From NCBI GenBank assembly GCA_903813345.2, contig CAIIXF020000002.1, forward strand, positions 33,062,109 through 33,126,108: a stretch of 64,000 nucleotides of DNA. The letters are read 5' to 3'. This DNA comes from Owenia fusiformis (lineage: Eukaryota; Annelida; Polychaeta; Sabellida; Oweniidae). Positions within the stretch are counted from its first letter, which is position 1. Each line of letters starts with the position of its first letter. Shown here one piece after another: positions 1 to 13,400 of this stretch. The notes under the pieces were generated by a model. The model was not told where the DNA came from. It did no database searches and saw only the letters and a list, made by a program, of their open reading frames with translations. A program made the translations under genes and the position numbers.

Positions 1-1035
1 ATCAAAAAAATTAAAATATATGATTTAAAGCACATATACTAATTTAAAAACATACGGGATTGTTCGAATGCGTATTTATTACATTTTATTTAAAGAAAAA
101 AATTTATCCATTGTGAAAAATTAAATTTGGTATTTACCATGCATAAGTGCACTTACCTTAGAAAGGCTATCAAACATAGAACAATCATTGTATGGAGAAT
201 GAAGTGATTAAATGTAGTAAGCAAATAATTCCATTTGATTTCACCCATTGTATTTGTTCAGCGAACTATTAGAACCCACTCTGTTATACTAATTTCGTAA
301 TATTAAGTTAGGATACAACGAACTGTATTTATAGCGTAGGTGTGTTAAGTACTTGTCATGTGCTCGACCAAATCGAATCAACATATGCTTTCTGAAATTC
401 TTCACCTAACCCCCCCCCCTCCATATAAACGTAAGATGTTTGAGTGAGTGCCCGTTTATTGTTTTATGCAAAACCAGTTGTTATCCATCTTTGTTTCGAT
501 AAACCTAGGCGTGGGTCATTAAGCAAGTAAGAAAGTGAATGATTTTTTCTAGTTAAACTACAGAACATTGCTTTTCAGTCGTTAATAGACAGTGTTCTAT
601 AATTCTATCACACCAAGTAAGCTGACATATGTGTTTGTAAATAATATATATGCTTTAAATCATATATTTTATTTTTTTAAATTATATAATTCAAATGATA
701 TGCTCCAGTTATGTTCCCAGCTCCGGTTACGTTCCAAAGTAATATTTTTAAAACTTTTTTTTTAATTAAACAAATCAGAGTCGAGTGAATCAGAAATAAC
801 AGAATTATTCAATAGTATAAGGACTATTCTGTACTTTTTTCAAAAGTCTATTCTTAAATGTTGTAAAAAGTTATAATCGAAAAACCATCTTTCGGAGTAA
901 AGTCCGTCTGCGCAGATTTCAATAACTTCGTACTTGATCAGAACTGGGTTCCAACAGAATTCCTACAAACTCTTGAATGAAATAGTTATTGCATGGAATA
1001 CTTACTTTTGTCAAAATCAAAATAGAACTCTAGTT
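1..1035. other. AT-rich non-coding stretch, no gene seen
   Basis: I see no open frame with conserved protein content, no convincing exon and no clear inverted-repeat element here. The stretch holds a short C-run near 410-420 and ordinary AT-rich sequence. It lies left of the first repeat element and may be intergenic or an intron of a gene outside the window. Confidence 0.5.
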
Positions 1036-2222
1036 AAACCAGAACAACGGCAACGCCAAAGCGTAGCGAATCCCATCGAACAGAAATAGCTGGCATTTTT
1101 ACAACAAAATATATAGCAAATATCATAAAATAACACACATAAGAAAGTTGTCATCAGAAGAAGTAATATGCTTTTTTATAGTATTCACATGCCAAATATG
1201 AACAAAATCGCTCTACTACTTTTCGAGTTATAGTAAAATACTTTAAAATGGTGGCCATTTTTCAAAATGGCCGCCTTCTACCAAAAGTGTCATAAGACAG
1301 TGTACCATGCTAATAGTATTCGAATACCAAATATGAACAAAATCGCTCCACTACTTTTCAAGTTACAGCAAAAATCGTAAAATAACGAGTAAAGGCCGAG
1401 TAAAATACGTTTAAATGGCGGCCATTTTTCAAATTCCATTTTTTGTCATCAGAAGAAGTAATATGCTTTTTTATAGTATTCACATGGCAAATATGAACAA
1501 AATCGCTCCACTACTTTTCGAGTTACAGTAAAATATGTTAAAATGGCAACCATTTTTCAAAATGGCGGCAAATTTTCAAAATGGCCTCCTCCTATCAAAA
1601 GTGTCATAAGACAGTGAGCCATGCTTATAGTATTCACAATAAACCAAATATGAACAAAATCGCTCCACTACTTTTTGAGTTAAAGTAAAATATGTTAAAA
1701 TGGCGACCATTTTTCAAAATGGCGGCAAATTTTCAAAATGGCCTCCTCCTACCAAAAGTGTCATTAGACAGTGAGCCATACTTATAGTATTCACATACCA
1801 AATATGAACAAAATCGCTCCAATACTTCTTGAGTTACAGCAAAAATCGTAAAATAACGAGTAAAGGCCGCCATTTTTCAAGACGGCTGCCATGTGCTATT
1901 TTAATTTCTACATTTCTAGCTTTATCAATGTCCTATATAATTTTTTTACATTTAAAACATAATGCTATCACAGTTTTACATATTGCACCTAAATTACTGT
2001 AAAATCGGCACTAAAATGGCCGCCATTTTTAAATGAGCGGCCATTTTGAAAATCGGCTTTTTAGCAGAACTTCTACTTCCATAGGGTATATGTGTACAAA
2101 ATATGAACAAAATCGGGTCAACGGTATTTGAGTTATTGCCCGGACGGACAGACGGACGTACGGATGTACGTACGGACGGAGGCGTTCCCTATATCCCTCC
2201 GAACTTCGTTCGATGGGATAAA
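1036..2222 (+). mobile_element. Non-autonomous inverted-repeat element with internal repeats, copy 1
   Basis: The left end carries ATCCCATCGAAC (near 1070) and the right end its exact reverse complement GTTCGATGGGAT (near 2208-2219). The interior has about five degenerate units of roughly 150 bp. Each has a 'CAAATATGAACAAAATCGCT' core followed by self-complementary AAAATGGCGGCCATTTT-type tracts. Just inside the right end is an ACGG tetranucleotide array (about 2140-2185). The same ends and interior recur at 7013-8480 and, inverted, at 51843-52886, which defines a dispersed family. No transposase frame is visible. The superfamily is not assigned. Confidence 0.75.
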
Positions 2223-2613
2223 AATATATTGTGCTAAATTATTGCCATTTCTTAGTAAAATGTCGTTCTCCGGTACGTTGCCAAAATTATTCGATGGTAC
2301 CCCGTGAGTTTGGACAATCCAATCAATTTGGACAAAGAGAGATTTGTGTAAACATTGATTTCACAACTCACCTCAAAGTGAACCCTTTTTTCCAAGTATC
2401 CATTGTAAGATATTACCCTTGATATCTACTAGTAGTAGTATGAGCATAATATATAAGAAGCCCAATGCAATGAGCAGACTTACCAGACTCACAAACTAGA
2501 AATAATAGCTGGGCAATAAAAAATACTCATCAGGAAATACAAGTATAAAATGTGGGACAATTTACATGAGCTTTGTCATGTATTTTTCAATTTGTATGAG
2601 CAACTGTGCAATG

Positions 2614-2619
2614 TTTATT
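2614..2619 (-). promoter_or_regulatory. Candidate poly(A) signal AATAAA downstream of the orphan last exon
   Basis: The plus strand reads TTTATT, giving AATAAA on the minus strand about 160 nt after the stop codon of the exon at 3119-2779. The spacing fits a short 3'UTR. The hexamer is common in AT-rich DNA, so this is only a candidate. Confidence 0.35.
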
Positions 2620-2778
2620 AAAAATGTAATTTGGCTTGATATTTAAGAAATAATGGATGGCAATTAATATTATATGAGATACAACACAGAGCTCAGCGTT
2701 TTCAAGATAACTTAACTGTATCATGAAATTATCATGGCAATATGATTTAGAAAGACAGGGGACCAGTCATTTTGGAAT

Positions 2779-3119
2779 CTAAACTTTAACCTGTCCTTTA
2801 ATTGTTTCATTATCATCAGTTTCCACATCTGGTCCTTCAAGTTTAGCAGACTTTTCTCCCGATTCATTGGATTTAACTGATACATTTTCCGACTCCACCT
2901 TATCCTCCGAGTCAGATATTTTGGCCGCTTCATCCTTTGGATTTTCATCCTTATCATTATGTTCACCTTTTGTATCATTGATGGTGGAGTTATCCTCCTT
3001 GTTGTTCTTGTTTTCTGGATCACTGTTCACATTTGTTTCAATTTGTTGTTGCAAGTCTCCATTGAGCACCATGCGAATCTCTGCCACCATGCCATCTATA
3101 TCTGTCATTGTTAATTTGC
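2779..3119 (-). CDS. Putative 3'-terminal exon of unknown identity (113 codons plus stop), acidic Lys/Glu/Asp/Ser-rich
   Basis: On the minus strand a good acceptor (TTTGTTTGCAG, AG at 3121-3120) opens a frame that runs to a stop at 2779. It begins with a phase-1 split codon read as G-KLTMTDIDGMVAEIRMVLNGD. The rest is a low-complexity hydrophilic tail rich in Asp, Glu, Lys, Asn and Ser, ending in KGQVKV. I do not recognise the family. It lies 1.3 kb downstream of the DNAJA3 stop on the same strand, and its phase fits the donor of DNAJA3 exon 9. It could therefore be an alternative last exon of DNAJA3 or the end of a separate gene. No convincing upstream exon of its own was found between 3120 and 4434. 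The acidic tail and sharp acceptor favour a real exon over chance. Confidence 0.5.
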
Positions 3120-4066
3120 CTGCAAACAAACAATGAAGTGTCATGACAGTCTTGTTAAAATAAAATATGACATCACTTCCTGTCAACATGGACAAGTATC
3201 CATGGGCGTAACCAATGGTTACTAGCCATGCACCTGCCTCATCAACTTCAACAGAGATAAATCTTTAATATATTTTGCAAATAAATCTTTGGAAATGAAG
3301 TGCAAAGGTTGTAATATAGTACCTCATTTGCCTTGCCTAATTCTAAATCCAGACTCTACCCCTGGGTACTACCTTTAAAAGATGGCAGCACCCAAGTGAA
3401 GATCCTTATCTTGAGATGACCCAACGTCGCTGATTGGTCAATTGACAGGAAGTAATATTATGTTCACTTTTGGCGTGTTTAATACCAAGCTTGTTATTTC
3501 ACATCAAAATAAAGAAAGATGTAAGGAATATGTTTACATCAATTAATACAAACTATATGTTGAAAATTTTGACAAACAAAGGTGGTAAGCTAGCCTTGCC
3601 CAAGTCGGTCTCTTTTACTTATCTTGATTTCTATTTAAGCAAGAGAGGTAATTATGAGTGACCTCAAAGCTCTGGGGTTCTCCCTCCTCTTATGACCATA
3701 TTTGACTCAATCAGAACCTTTCCATGTGTTTTGCTTACTATTATTGATACTAATAGCAACAACGCTTCATTGCCATGACAACACAGCATGAACACAACAG
3801 TGTTATTTTGCAATTTGATGCTATGTTGTCTATAAATACATCTTGCACACCAGACTTTCGAGGATGAAACATGGGCGTATGTCAGTCAGTAAGTCATATG
3901 AGATAATTGTTTATAGCAACTATATATAAAGTCAGAAATGTGCTAATAAGGAATGTCATTGACATTAAGGTCATTTGGTTAAAGTTTAAGACTCCTTTCT
4001 CATTTTTATGGTAGAATTGAGAAGTAATCACTTGAATGCAAAAGTCCTAAAAAGAAATCTGAAATC
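3120..4066. other. Non-coding interval between DNAJA3 3' end and the orphan exon
   Basis: No conserved frame or clear element is seen. It would be an intron if the exon at 3119-2779 is spliced to DNAJA3, and intergenic otherwise. Confidence 0.4.
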
Positions 4067-4072
4067 TTTATT
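4067..4072 (-). promoter_or_regulatory. Candidate DNAJA3 poly(A) signal AATAAA
   Basis: Plus-strand TTTATT gives a minus-strand AATAAA about 360 nt past the DNAJA3 stop codon (4437-4435). It is the first canonical hexamer I noticed after the stop. A transcript ending here would carry the hairpin at 4233-4390 in its 3'UTR. Confidence 0.4.
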
Positions 4073-4232
4073 AGCTCTGAGATTTGCATGGGTTCAATGT
4101 GAGAAAAGTTACCCTATCTGAGCATATGCTTAAGTAAAGGATTACCATTTGAAAACAAAGACTGGTTTGCAAATGGCAGTATATCTTTGAAACCATCCAT
4201 GAGAAAAATAACAGATTCGTGTTCGAATCGTA

Positions 4233-4390
4233 ATATAGACCTCAGAGCAGATGTAATATCGACAAATACACTCCTTAGGGCTAGGCACAAAAGCTTTTGA
4301 ACCCCTTTGGTCGTTTAGGGTACAGAAAACATTTGTGCCTAACCCTGCGGGATGTATTCGTCGATATAACACCTGCTCTTCGGTCTATAT
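4233..4390 (-). repeat. 158-bp hairpin or MITE in the DNAJA3 3'UTR
   Basis: The two halves are reverse complements over about 70 bp with roughly a dozen mismatches. The left arm starts ATATAGACC and the right arm ends GGTCTATAT. Shared internal blocks include 'ATATCGAC', 'AATACA' and 'AGGCACAAA'. The loop is very short. It starts about 45 nt after the DNAJA3 stop codon, before the candidate poly(A) signal. Its size and terminal repeats fit a MITE. As RNA it would fold into a long stem-loop. Confidence 0.7.
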
Positions 4391-4434
4391 CTCTTAAATA
4401 CAGTAGACATTTACAAACCTAAATTCACTGTTTG

Positions 4435-7400
4435 TTATCCAAATAGTTTCTTCTTAATTTTGCCTAAAAAGCCAAGATTTTCCTCACTGTCTGTGTGAGC
4501 TGTTGCATTGAGAGGCGTTTCTTCATTACTTGTCTGTGTATTTGTCTTTGCTTCCCCACCTGGAAGGAAGGAAGGACAAATACGTCACAAAATGTAATCG
4601 AGCTCATGATTTAATCTGCAAAATTCTATGGAACAAAAAAATTTCAGGCAAATAGTTCCATTTTTAAAATATTGTCTGTATCTACAGGGCGTTTCATAAT
4701 GACCATCCCATCAACCACCAATCCTAAATAGCATACCACCATATTTTGTATATCATATGAAAGCTTTTTAAATTCTGGACTTATCAAAGCAGTCTTGACA
4801 ACTTGCTACAAAGTACATACCTCTACAAAAGGTACCCATTTTACCTTAAGCATAGAATCTGAAAGCTACATTTTTTCCAAAATATACCATGTGCCCGGCA
4901 AACAGCTATGATAACCATGCCTCAATACACTACTATCTGTAGTAATGTACAACTGATAACATTAGATGGATGCTGAGAGTATATCCCAATGATATTTGAA
5001 AGACAAAAGTATTACATATTTCAAAGAAATACCAGAGAGCTCAATGTGATTCAATGGATTATATAGCATTATGCTCCTCTTTTTAAATCCATGGGGGGGA
5101 GCTTTTTCACAATTTTGGCTAAAAATCATGTGAAAAATTCTCAGAATGGTGAAAAACTGCATGATTTTGAAAGAATTTCTGGCCAGGGAGGGAGGGAAGC
5201 TTCCGCTCCCCCAGCTCCTCCTCTGGCTACGGGCCTGTATAATGACTATCAAACATAATTTTACAAATCATGTTCCAATTGACCAATCATGCTTAAATTT
5301 GGCACATAAGTCCAGAATTGAATAACCTTTATAATGGTATATAGATTATGGGGCCATGTGATCTAGGATCGGTTGTGCATGGGAGAACGGAACATGAAAC
5401 ACCCTGTACATTAATTTCTTTTATTTTCATGACTTTGAGGTTTACCTCACCCTTTGTCCTTTGCATGAAACTTCCATTCAACATATTGATGTTTTAAAAT
5501 ACAATGTCAAGATCAAGATGAACACATCGTAAGTGATTCATATTCTCTCAATGCAACTTGCTCAAACATGAAAATTACTCTATCCTATTACATATACAGT
5601 ACTTTACGTACCATCTTTTGTTTGTGCTATTCCATTCACTGTTCCCTCAACTCCTTTCTCAATTTCAGCATAGGCCAACAACAAGGCCTTCTGCTTGTCC
5701 GAAAGTTTTCTGAAAACAGATTTGATTAGAAAATAACTCCCTGTTAAGCCAATACTATATTTAAGTTGTTTTTTTATCTGGTATTTAGCTAATTTAAGAG
5801 GAATGCCCAGAAGCATTGCACTTATCCTTTGAATTTGATCCAAAATAGCTGATAATAATGATGTATTTACACTGGTACATTTATTTTAATAAGTACAAAA
5901 TGATGTACTTACACTGGTACATTTATTTTAATATGTACATAATGATGTACTTACAATGGTACATTTATTTTAATGAATGGATGTACTTACACTGGTACAT
6001 TTATTCTAACATGTACATAATGATGTACTTACACTGGTACATTTATCTTAATATGTACGTAATGATGTACTTACACTGGTACATTTATTCTAACATGTAC
6101 ATAATGATCTCCATAACCATAGCTATTCACTCGACTTATTCCCTTTCCTTTCAACTGTAGCCGAGTATGGGAATCTGTTCCTGCTGGTATCTAAAAGTAA
6201 AAATATATATTGATGAATTAATGACATATTCAACTATACATACAAGAAAGGGTAATCTCTACAGTAAGTTTTCACTACAGAGGGGCATTCACTACGGATA
6301 GGGATATTCACTAAACATGGGTCTTCAATACCAAGAATCTTTCACTTCAGAGGGGTGATCAGTGTTCACTTAAGTGGGTGTTCCACTTAAGTGGGTGTTC
6401 CACTTAAGTGGGTGTTCCCTACAGAGAGCTATTCAACACAAAAAATCATTAGCGGGATTTGTGACAGATGCTCACATTAGAAAAATGTACAAATGTACTC
6501 ACATTTAGCAGGATATCTCCATATATACCAGGTATTCTTGTAGTACCCCCCAATACTGCCTGTGTCAGGGATATTACGGCATCAGAATGTACATCAGCGC
6601 CATCCCTTCTAAATGTCCTGCTTCTTGCCACCTAGCAAATAACACATTTCTCATCATTTCTTCAATAAATAAAAAAAATAAACTTTAAGAGGCACTGGTG
6701 GAAGAGAATGTATTATAGGTTTTACTATAATATGTCATTATCTTACGAATAAAATCATTCCAGTCTGAGACTGAAATAAACTTCTCTGTTAATAGTGAAT
6801 TTGGGATTTTGGGCACCAATTTCAGATATATTTTGCCAGGTCGTGAGCATATTGCAAAATAAAACTCTGATTTTTACACAAATATGAAAAAATGCCTAAC
6901 AACTAATGATTTGTACTTTATGTAACAACAACAACACTTTTTTGTACTTCATGTGCTTCCTGTTGATAGATGTTATGGACAATTTTGATATCATAACAAT
7001 ATAAAACCAGAACAACGGCAACGCCAAAGCGTAGCGAATCCCATCGAACAGAAATGGCTGGCATTTTTACAAACGAATAGCAAATATCATAAAACAACAC
7101 ACCAGAAAGGCCACCATTTTCAAAATGGTTGCTCACTAGCCAAGTTGTCATCAGAAGAAATAATATGCTTTTAAGTAGCCACCTCTAAAATTTTTGAAAA
7201 ATCATACATGTACTTGTAAAATAACACACATAAAAATGGTGGCCATTTTTCGAAATGGCCGACTACTCCCCAAAGTTTTATTAGACAATGTGCCATGCTT
7301 AAAGCATTCACATATCAAATATGAACAAAATCGCTCCACTACTTTTCGAGTTATAGTAAAATACGTTAAAATGGCGGCCACTTTTCAAAATGGCCACCTT

Positions 7401-10400
7401 CTACCAAAAGTGTCATTAGAAATAGACAGTGTGCCATGCTTATAGTATTCACATACCAAATATAAACAAAATCGCTCTACTACTTTTCGAGTTATAGTAA
7501 AAAAAGTTAGAATGGCGGCCATTTTTCCAAATTTTTTTCAAAATGGCCACCTTCTACCAAAAGTGTCATAGGACAGTGTGCCATGCTTATAGTATTCACA
7601 TACCAAATATGAACAAAATCGCTCCACTACTTTTCTAGTTATAGTAAAATATGTTAAAATGGCGGCCATTTTTCAATTTTTTTTTCAAAATGGCCACCTT
7701 CTACCCAAAGTGTCATAGGACAGTGTGTCATGCTTCTAGTATTCACATACCAAATATGAACAAAATCGCTCCACTACTTTTCGAGTAATAGCAAAATACG
7801 TTAAAATGGCGGCCATTTTTCAAAATGTTTTTCAAAATGGCCGCCTTCTACCAAAAGTGTCATAGGACAATGTGCCATGCTTATAGTATTCACATACCAA
7901 ATATGAACAAAATCGCTCCACTACTTTTCGAGTTATAGTAAAATACGTTAAAATGGCGGCCATTTTTCAATTTTTCTTCAAAATGGCCGCCTTTTACCAA
8001 AAGTGTCTTTAGACAGTGTGCAATGCTTATAATATTCACATACCAAATATGAACAAAATCGCTCCACTATTTTTTGAGTTACAGCAAAAATCGTAAAATG
8101 ACAAGTAAAGGCCGCCATTTTTCAAGATGGCTGCCATGTGCTTCTTTAATATCTACATTTGTAGCATTATTAATGTCCTTTATAATTTTTCTACATTTAA
8201 AACATATTGCTATTACAGTTTTACATATTGCACCTAAATTACTGTAAAATCGGCACTAAAATGGCCGCCATTTTGAAATGAGCGGCCATTTTGAAAATCG
8301 GCTTTCGAGCAGAACTTCTACCCCCATAGGGTATATGTATACAAAATATGAACAAAATCGGGCCAACGGTATTTGAGTTATTGCCCGGACGGACGGACAG
8401 ACGGACGGACGGACGGACGTACGTACGGACGGACGGAGGCGTTCCCTATATCCCTCCGAACTTCGTTCGATGGGATAATAAAATTAAAATTTACTTAACA
8501 CTTTACAGTGTTGCCCCTTCATTGAATACACACAAAAAAATATTTGTTCATATCTGGCTAATTCACAAGACTGTAAACAATAAAATCGCATAACTACTTT
8601 TTTTCTTCTTTTCACAACCTTTATTTTACTAAACAGGACGTTTCGGATCCTGTCTGGATCCTTTTTCAACTGTATATAAACTGAACTGAAGCGCTACAAT
8701 GAATACAATACTGTTAAACATTGATGTACATTTAATCAATCCATAATCACACATCTTTTTGCGTGGTAAAAATTGTTGAGATCTCGTTTACTAAGATCTG
8801 ATCAGTTATTTTTTTCCATTACAAATATTTACTGAAAATATAGATATTCACTCCTTCAATGATTGTATTAGGCTCTTTGCATTCTACATTTTTATGATCA
8901 ATTTCTCATTGGTTCACTGGTATTTTAAACATAACTTAAATACTTATATTTGTATCCAGAATAAAATCAAGATAATCAAGTGAAAATTTCACTAGAAAAA
9001 TATAAGTATGGAGAAAACTACTCCACTGTTCACAGGGTTCATAATAGACCACAGAGGAAGACGATGAACAAAACTAAATGCTTGTTTTGCTATTGGATGG
9101 TAACATGTTAATTATGTCACAGGTTAATATAGAATCAACATGTAGATGATTTATGTAGTTTAGATTATTTGTTTGTTAATTTTTTTTTTTTGTTAAGTTG
9201 CCGATGGAGCAATATGTGACTGATGTCATAGTTGATGTGAATGTCATATCTTCGAATTAATAGTACAAAGAAGTCCGCCCATTTCGAGGAGGGCCTTTAT
9301 AAAAAATAATACAAGTAAGCTAATGTGTAGGTGTCAGGTGGTTATGAAATTCTCCAACTTCCTCACTTTATCATAAATATTTTTTTCATGAAATTTGATT
9401 ACCATCTTCCCACTTACCCCACAAATGTGAGCCTGATTTGCGTTTTTTCTTATTTTTGACATTTTCTAAGCAAATCCAATATTTTGAAAATAAATTCAAA
9501 AATAATCAACAAAATAAGACAAAATATCCTCACATTTATATGGGGAATTTCTCCAACATACAGCAGAATAAGATGTTCTCAAAATGCATTTCATGATATG
9601 AAGGTAATGAATTGGTAATTACATGTAATTGCTCACTACTTGTCTACGAGGGTTGTCCTAAAAGTCTTGAAATTTCGCTCTCATTTCATCAATTCTTCGT
9701 ATATAATTGACTTGAAACAGATGAGATGGGTTGTTGATCATGAGGAACTTTTTTAGAGAGGTTAGTTATCTTTATATGACTCCTTCTAATTTGATGTAAC
9801 CTATACCCAAGAATGTTGTAAATCTGCTTATGTATAGTCAACATTCATTCAATCTTTTCGCATTCCACAAAAGGATATGAAATCTATATTTACGAATAAT
9901 TGAATAATTGTAACAAATTTGTATTGCATATAAGTGTATGGTATATTTACTTCGAAGTTCAACACAAATGTTAAATTGATTAACCTTGTTGAATTTTCAT
10001 TGTATGAAATTAAATGTTATAATATATGAACTTGAAATAAAAATGATTACTAAAAAAAAATATTTGTAATTGGTCAAATGGGTAGCTTGACAAGCTGATG
10101 GGAAGCCACTGTACTCACCTTAAATGTGATGAAAATTTCTCCACTGCCGACGTTCATGCGTACAGTTTGTCCATCTTCGACACCAGATGGCACTGGGACA
10201 GTAACTGTTTTGCGCAATATAAGCTTTCCTTTGCCACCACACTCAGTACAAGGGTGCTTGATCAATACTCTTGTGCCGTGACAGTGTCGACATGTTGATC
10301 TCATAACAAATGGTCCATTACTGATGGTTTCCTGAATCAGAGAAAGACAAAATCATTTTCTCTTTAGCACTGTTGTATGAGGTAAGATAAGAATGCTTTG

Positions 10401-13400
10401 GGTATAATTCCTGTCATCACTTTGGGATATGTTTCTGTCACGTATACCTGTATACATCTGTTCAAGAATAAGTCAAATAAATTTTGAAAGTTTGGGATAA
10501 AAGGAAAAGTTTCTAAGATTTGGTCAAGTAGAACCACATTATTAAAGATATAACTTTACTTACTCTAAATAGAAAATTGAACATCATTAGATATACAAAG
10601 CAAACAGAATGTCTCATATACAAACCTTCAAACTCTCAATTTGTTTTTAATATTCTATTTTTGCAAAATGCCCAAACTGCACATACATATACTTCCAAAT
10701 ACTCACCATGCCTGTACCATTACAGTGGTGACATCTACTGGTGCCCGTGCCAGGTTCAGCTTTCTTGCCCAAGCATTTGGGACATGTGTCTTTTACATTT
10801 ATGGAAATGTCCTTATTAACCCCTCTAGCTGCTTGCTCAAATGTTAGGTTCATCTGGTACTAAGGAAAAGTATTAATTATATTAATTAGTTTGTAAACTG
10901 TTGTAGCTATAAGCCTTATTATTTCATAATACTACAAAGGGGTCATATTTTTTTATAGAACTAACTGAGGGGGTGGGGGTAAACCAAGTTTTGAAATACG
11001 AGTGATGGCTTGGTTTGTTAACTTGGTTTGAGCAGTTAAAGTAAGATCCATAAATAATAGGAATCTTGAGTAGTAATTTTCATTTACATTTTGATCTGGA
11101 AATGGCAATAAAATGGTAGAAAAAATTTCAAAATCAAAATATTTCAATTTTGTATTACAACTTTTGAAAACTTAAAACTACCACACAAGGATTGTTGGCC
11201 ATCGCAATCATGAAAATTTTGAGATAATTCTTATCATGTTCTTTTTTAATGTTCTTTTTTAATGCCTACCTCTGAAGCGGCTGCAAAGCCATATTTGGAT
11301 TCTTCAAAATCATCCATATTTCCAAAGCCAGACATTCTGAACCCAGCATCTCCAAATATTTTCCTAAATAATTCCTCTGGGTCTATACTGCTCTGAAACC
11401 CTCCGAATCCTGAAAATTTAAGAAATTTTTGATATTCCATCCTGTAAAATAGGTGGGGAGGGGGGGTGAAAGGACCAAGACATAAACAAGTTACCACTAT
11501 TCAATATTCCAAATAGTCTAGCTACTAGCCCCTGTGACAACCCTCCCCCGACACCTCACCACCCCACAAATGGTGCGTTGGTGGAGTAAATAAGAGGGGG
11601 GACACACTAGCGGATCTGGGCCCTTTTTTCTCAGACCAGAAGTTTGGACCCCCTCTTGTTGCCAGATCCGCCCCTGGGGCAAAGTCTTGAAGTAAGGCTA
11701 TATTCCAAAATGTAAAAAACTAAAAGGCATTGAAATAAAAATTGTCTCATTTGGTAAATTACACAAAGTCATGATTTGAAATCTGTAACAACATATTACA
11801 GATGCTGACATCGATCACAAGTTACCAGCGATTTGGTATGCATAATGGTATATCTTGAAAACTTTCTGCAACTTTCATTTGTCGCAAAATTATTGACTGT
11901 CAGACATGATGGATGGACTGACAGCGGGACAAGTGGAGCAATTCCATAAGCTCACATGAGTGAGCCAAAACAGATATAAGGGGACATCAAAATCTTTTGA
12001 AAAAATTATACCTGAAATTGAAGGATACTTGTTAAAAAAATTCCTAACTAACCTTGACCTCCAAAGCCACCTGGAAAGCCTTGGGCCCCAAATCCCCCGG
12101 CACCTTGGCCCATATTTTGACCTGCCTGGCCAAATGTATCATACTGCTTCCGCTTACCACTATCACTGAGAATCTATGAGTATATACACCAAAATTAATA
12201 ATCATATACAGTAGCTTTTTATTGAATGATATGAAGAAAAAACATAATTTTACCAAAATGTATTAGGAAACATTAAAAATGTTGAACAAGCATGTAAGAA
12301 ACTGGTGTTGCTCATTCCAAATGTGTTCCTCATTCCCAATAATTAACAGGGGTTTCATTAGCAGCAGGCAACAGACAATTTTCATAAGTTGTTTTCACAA
12401 AATCGCTTATTGTTTTTAGGGACTTTTCAACTTTTCCATGTTAAATTTATGACTTCCATAAATTTTGCCCTCTGTTTTATTTATTTAGCCTGTTGTTAGA
12501 AATTCTAGTGATATCCCTGATTAGAAATTAATGTACATGTATGATTCCATACTTGATGTCTAGTTCATAATCTCCATTTGTGCGTGCCATCAGTTTATCC
12601 ATGGGGCATAAAAAATATGGAGCTTTGAAATAATTGTATTAAAATAGCATAAAAGACGTGTTAGATGACCATGAGTAGGAACGAGTGCTTTCAATTAATC
12701 TGTAAATGCCATCCTTAACCAATTTGCGATAAGATTATATAACTATATTGATGTATTACCTTGTGTATATCAATAACCAGTGATAGGCTCTAGTATTTTG
12801 AAGATACAAAAATATGAATCAGCATTATTATGTAATGAAGGCCAAGTGACCAGGTTATGCTTGCCATCTTTACAATGAATTCAGTGATCTTCCCAGGATT
12901 TTATCTCAAGTGGGTGCAAAATTCTGAAGCTCACAATTTAAATCAAATTTGGTCAAAATATGGCAAATTCTCATGAATTTTCTCATTTTCAAGTGGGTGC
13001 CATGCCCACTTTCTTTAATGATGGGGAGATCACTATGTTAACAGAGCAAATGAGTTCAACGGCCGGGCCACTTTGAATAGTACAAGATAATTAAGAAACG
13101 GATAAGAATTCTAAAGCTCACCTCATATGCTTCAGAGACCTCCTTGAATTTTTCAGCTGCTGTTGGGTCTTTATTCTGATCAGGGTGATATTTCTTAGCT
13201 AACTGTAAAGGTGGAATTACAAGTAAAACTGAAATAGTAATTCAAACTTAAAAGGATCAATTCTGTTTATAATGAAGGTATTTGGACATCTAATCAGCAA
13301 TATGGCAATAGTTTCATTCTACTGAATGTGGTACTGGTTTAATAAGCAATATTTAAATGATATGCAACATATTCTGGCCCCAACGTGACCTCACTGGACT

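Noticed and set aside
5858-6160. 100-codon plus-strand frame with [10 protein letters not shown] repeats
   Set aside because: It is the antisense of the DNAJA3 exon-8 donor array, open because the unit is 42 bp.
8348-8593. Frame with Arg-Thr-Asp-Gly repeats
   Set aside because: It translates the ACGG tetranucleotide array of a repeat element; a similar frame at 51724-52002 has the same cause.
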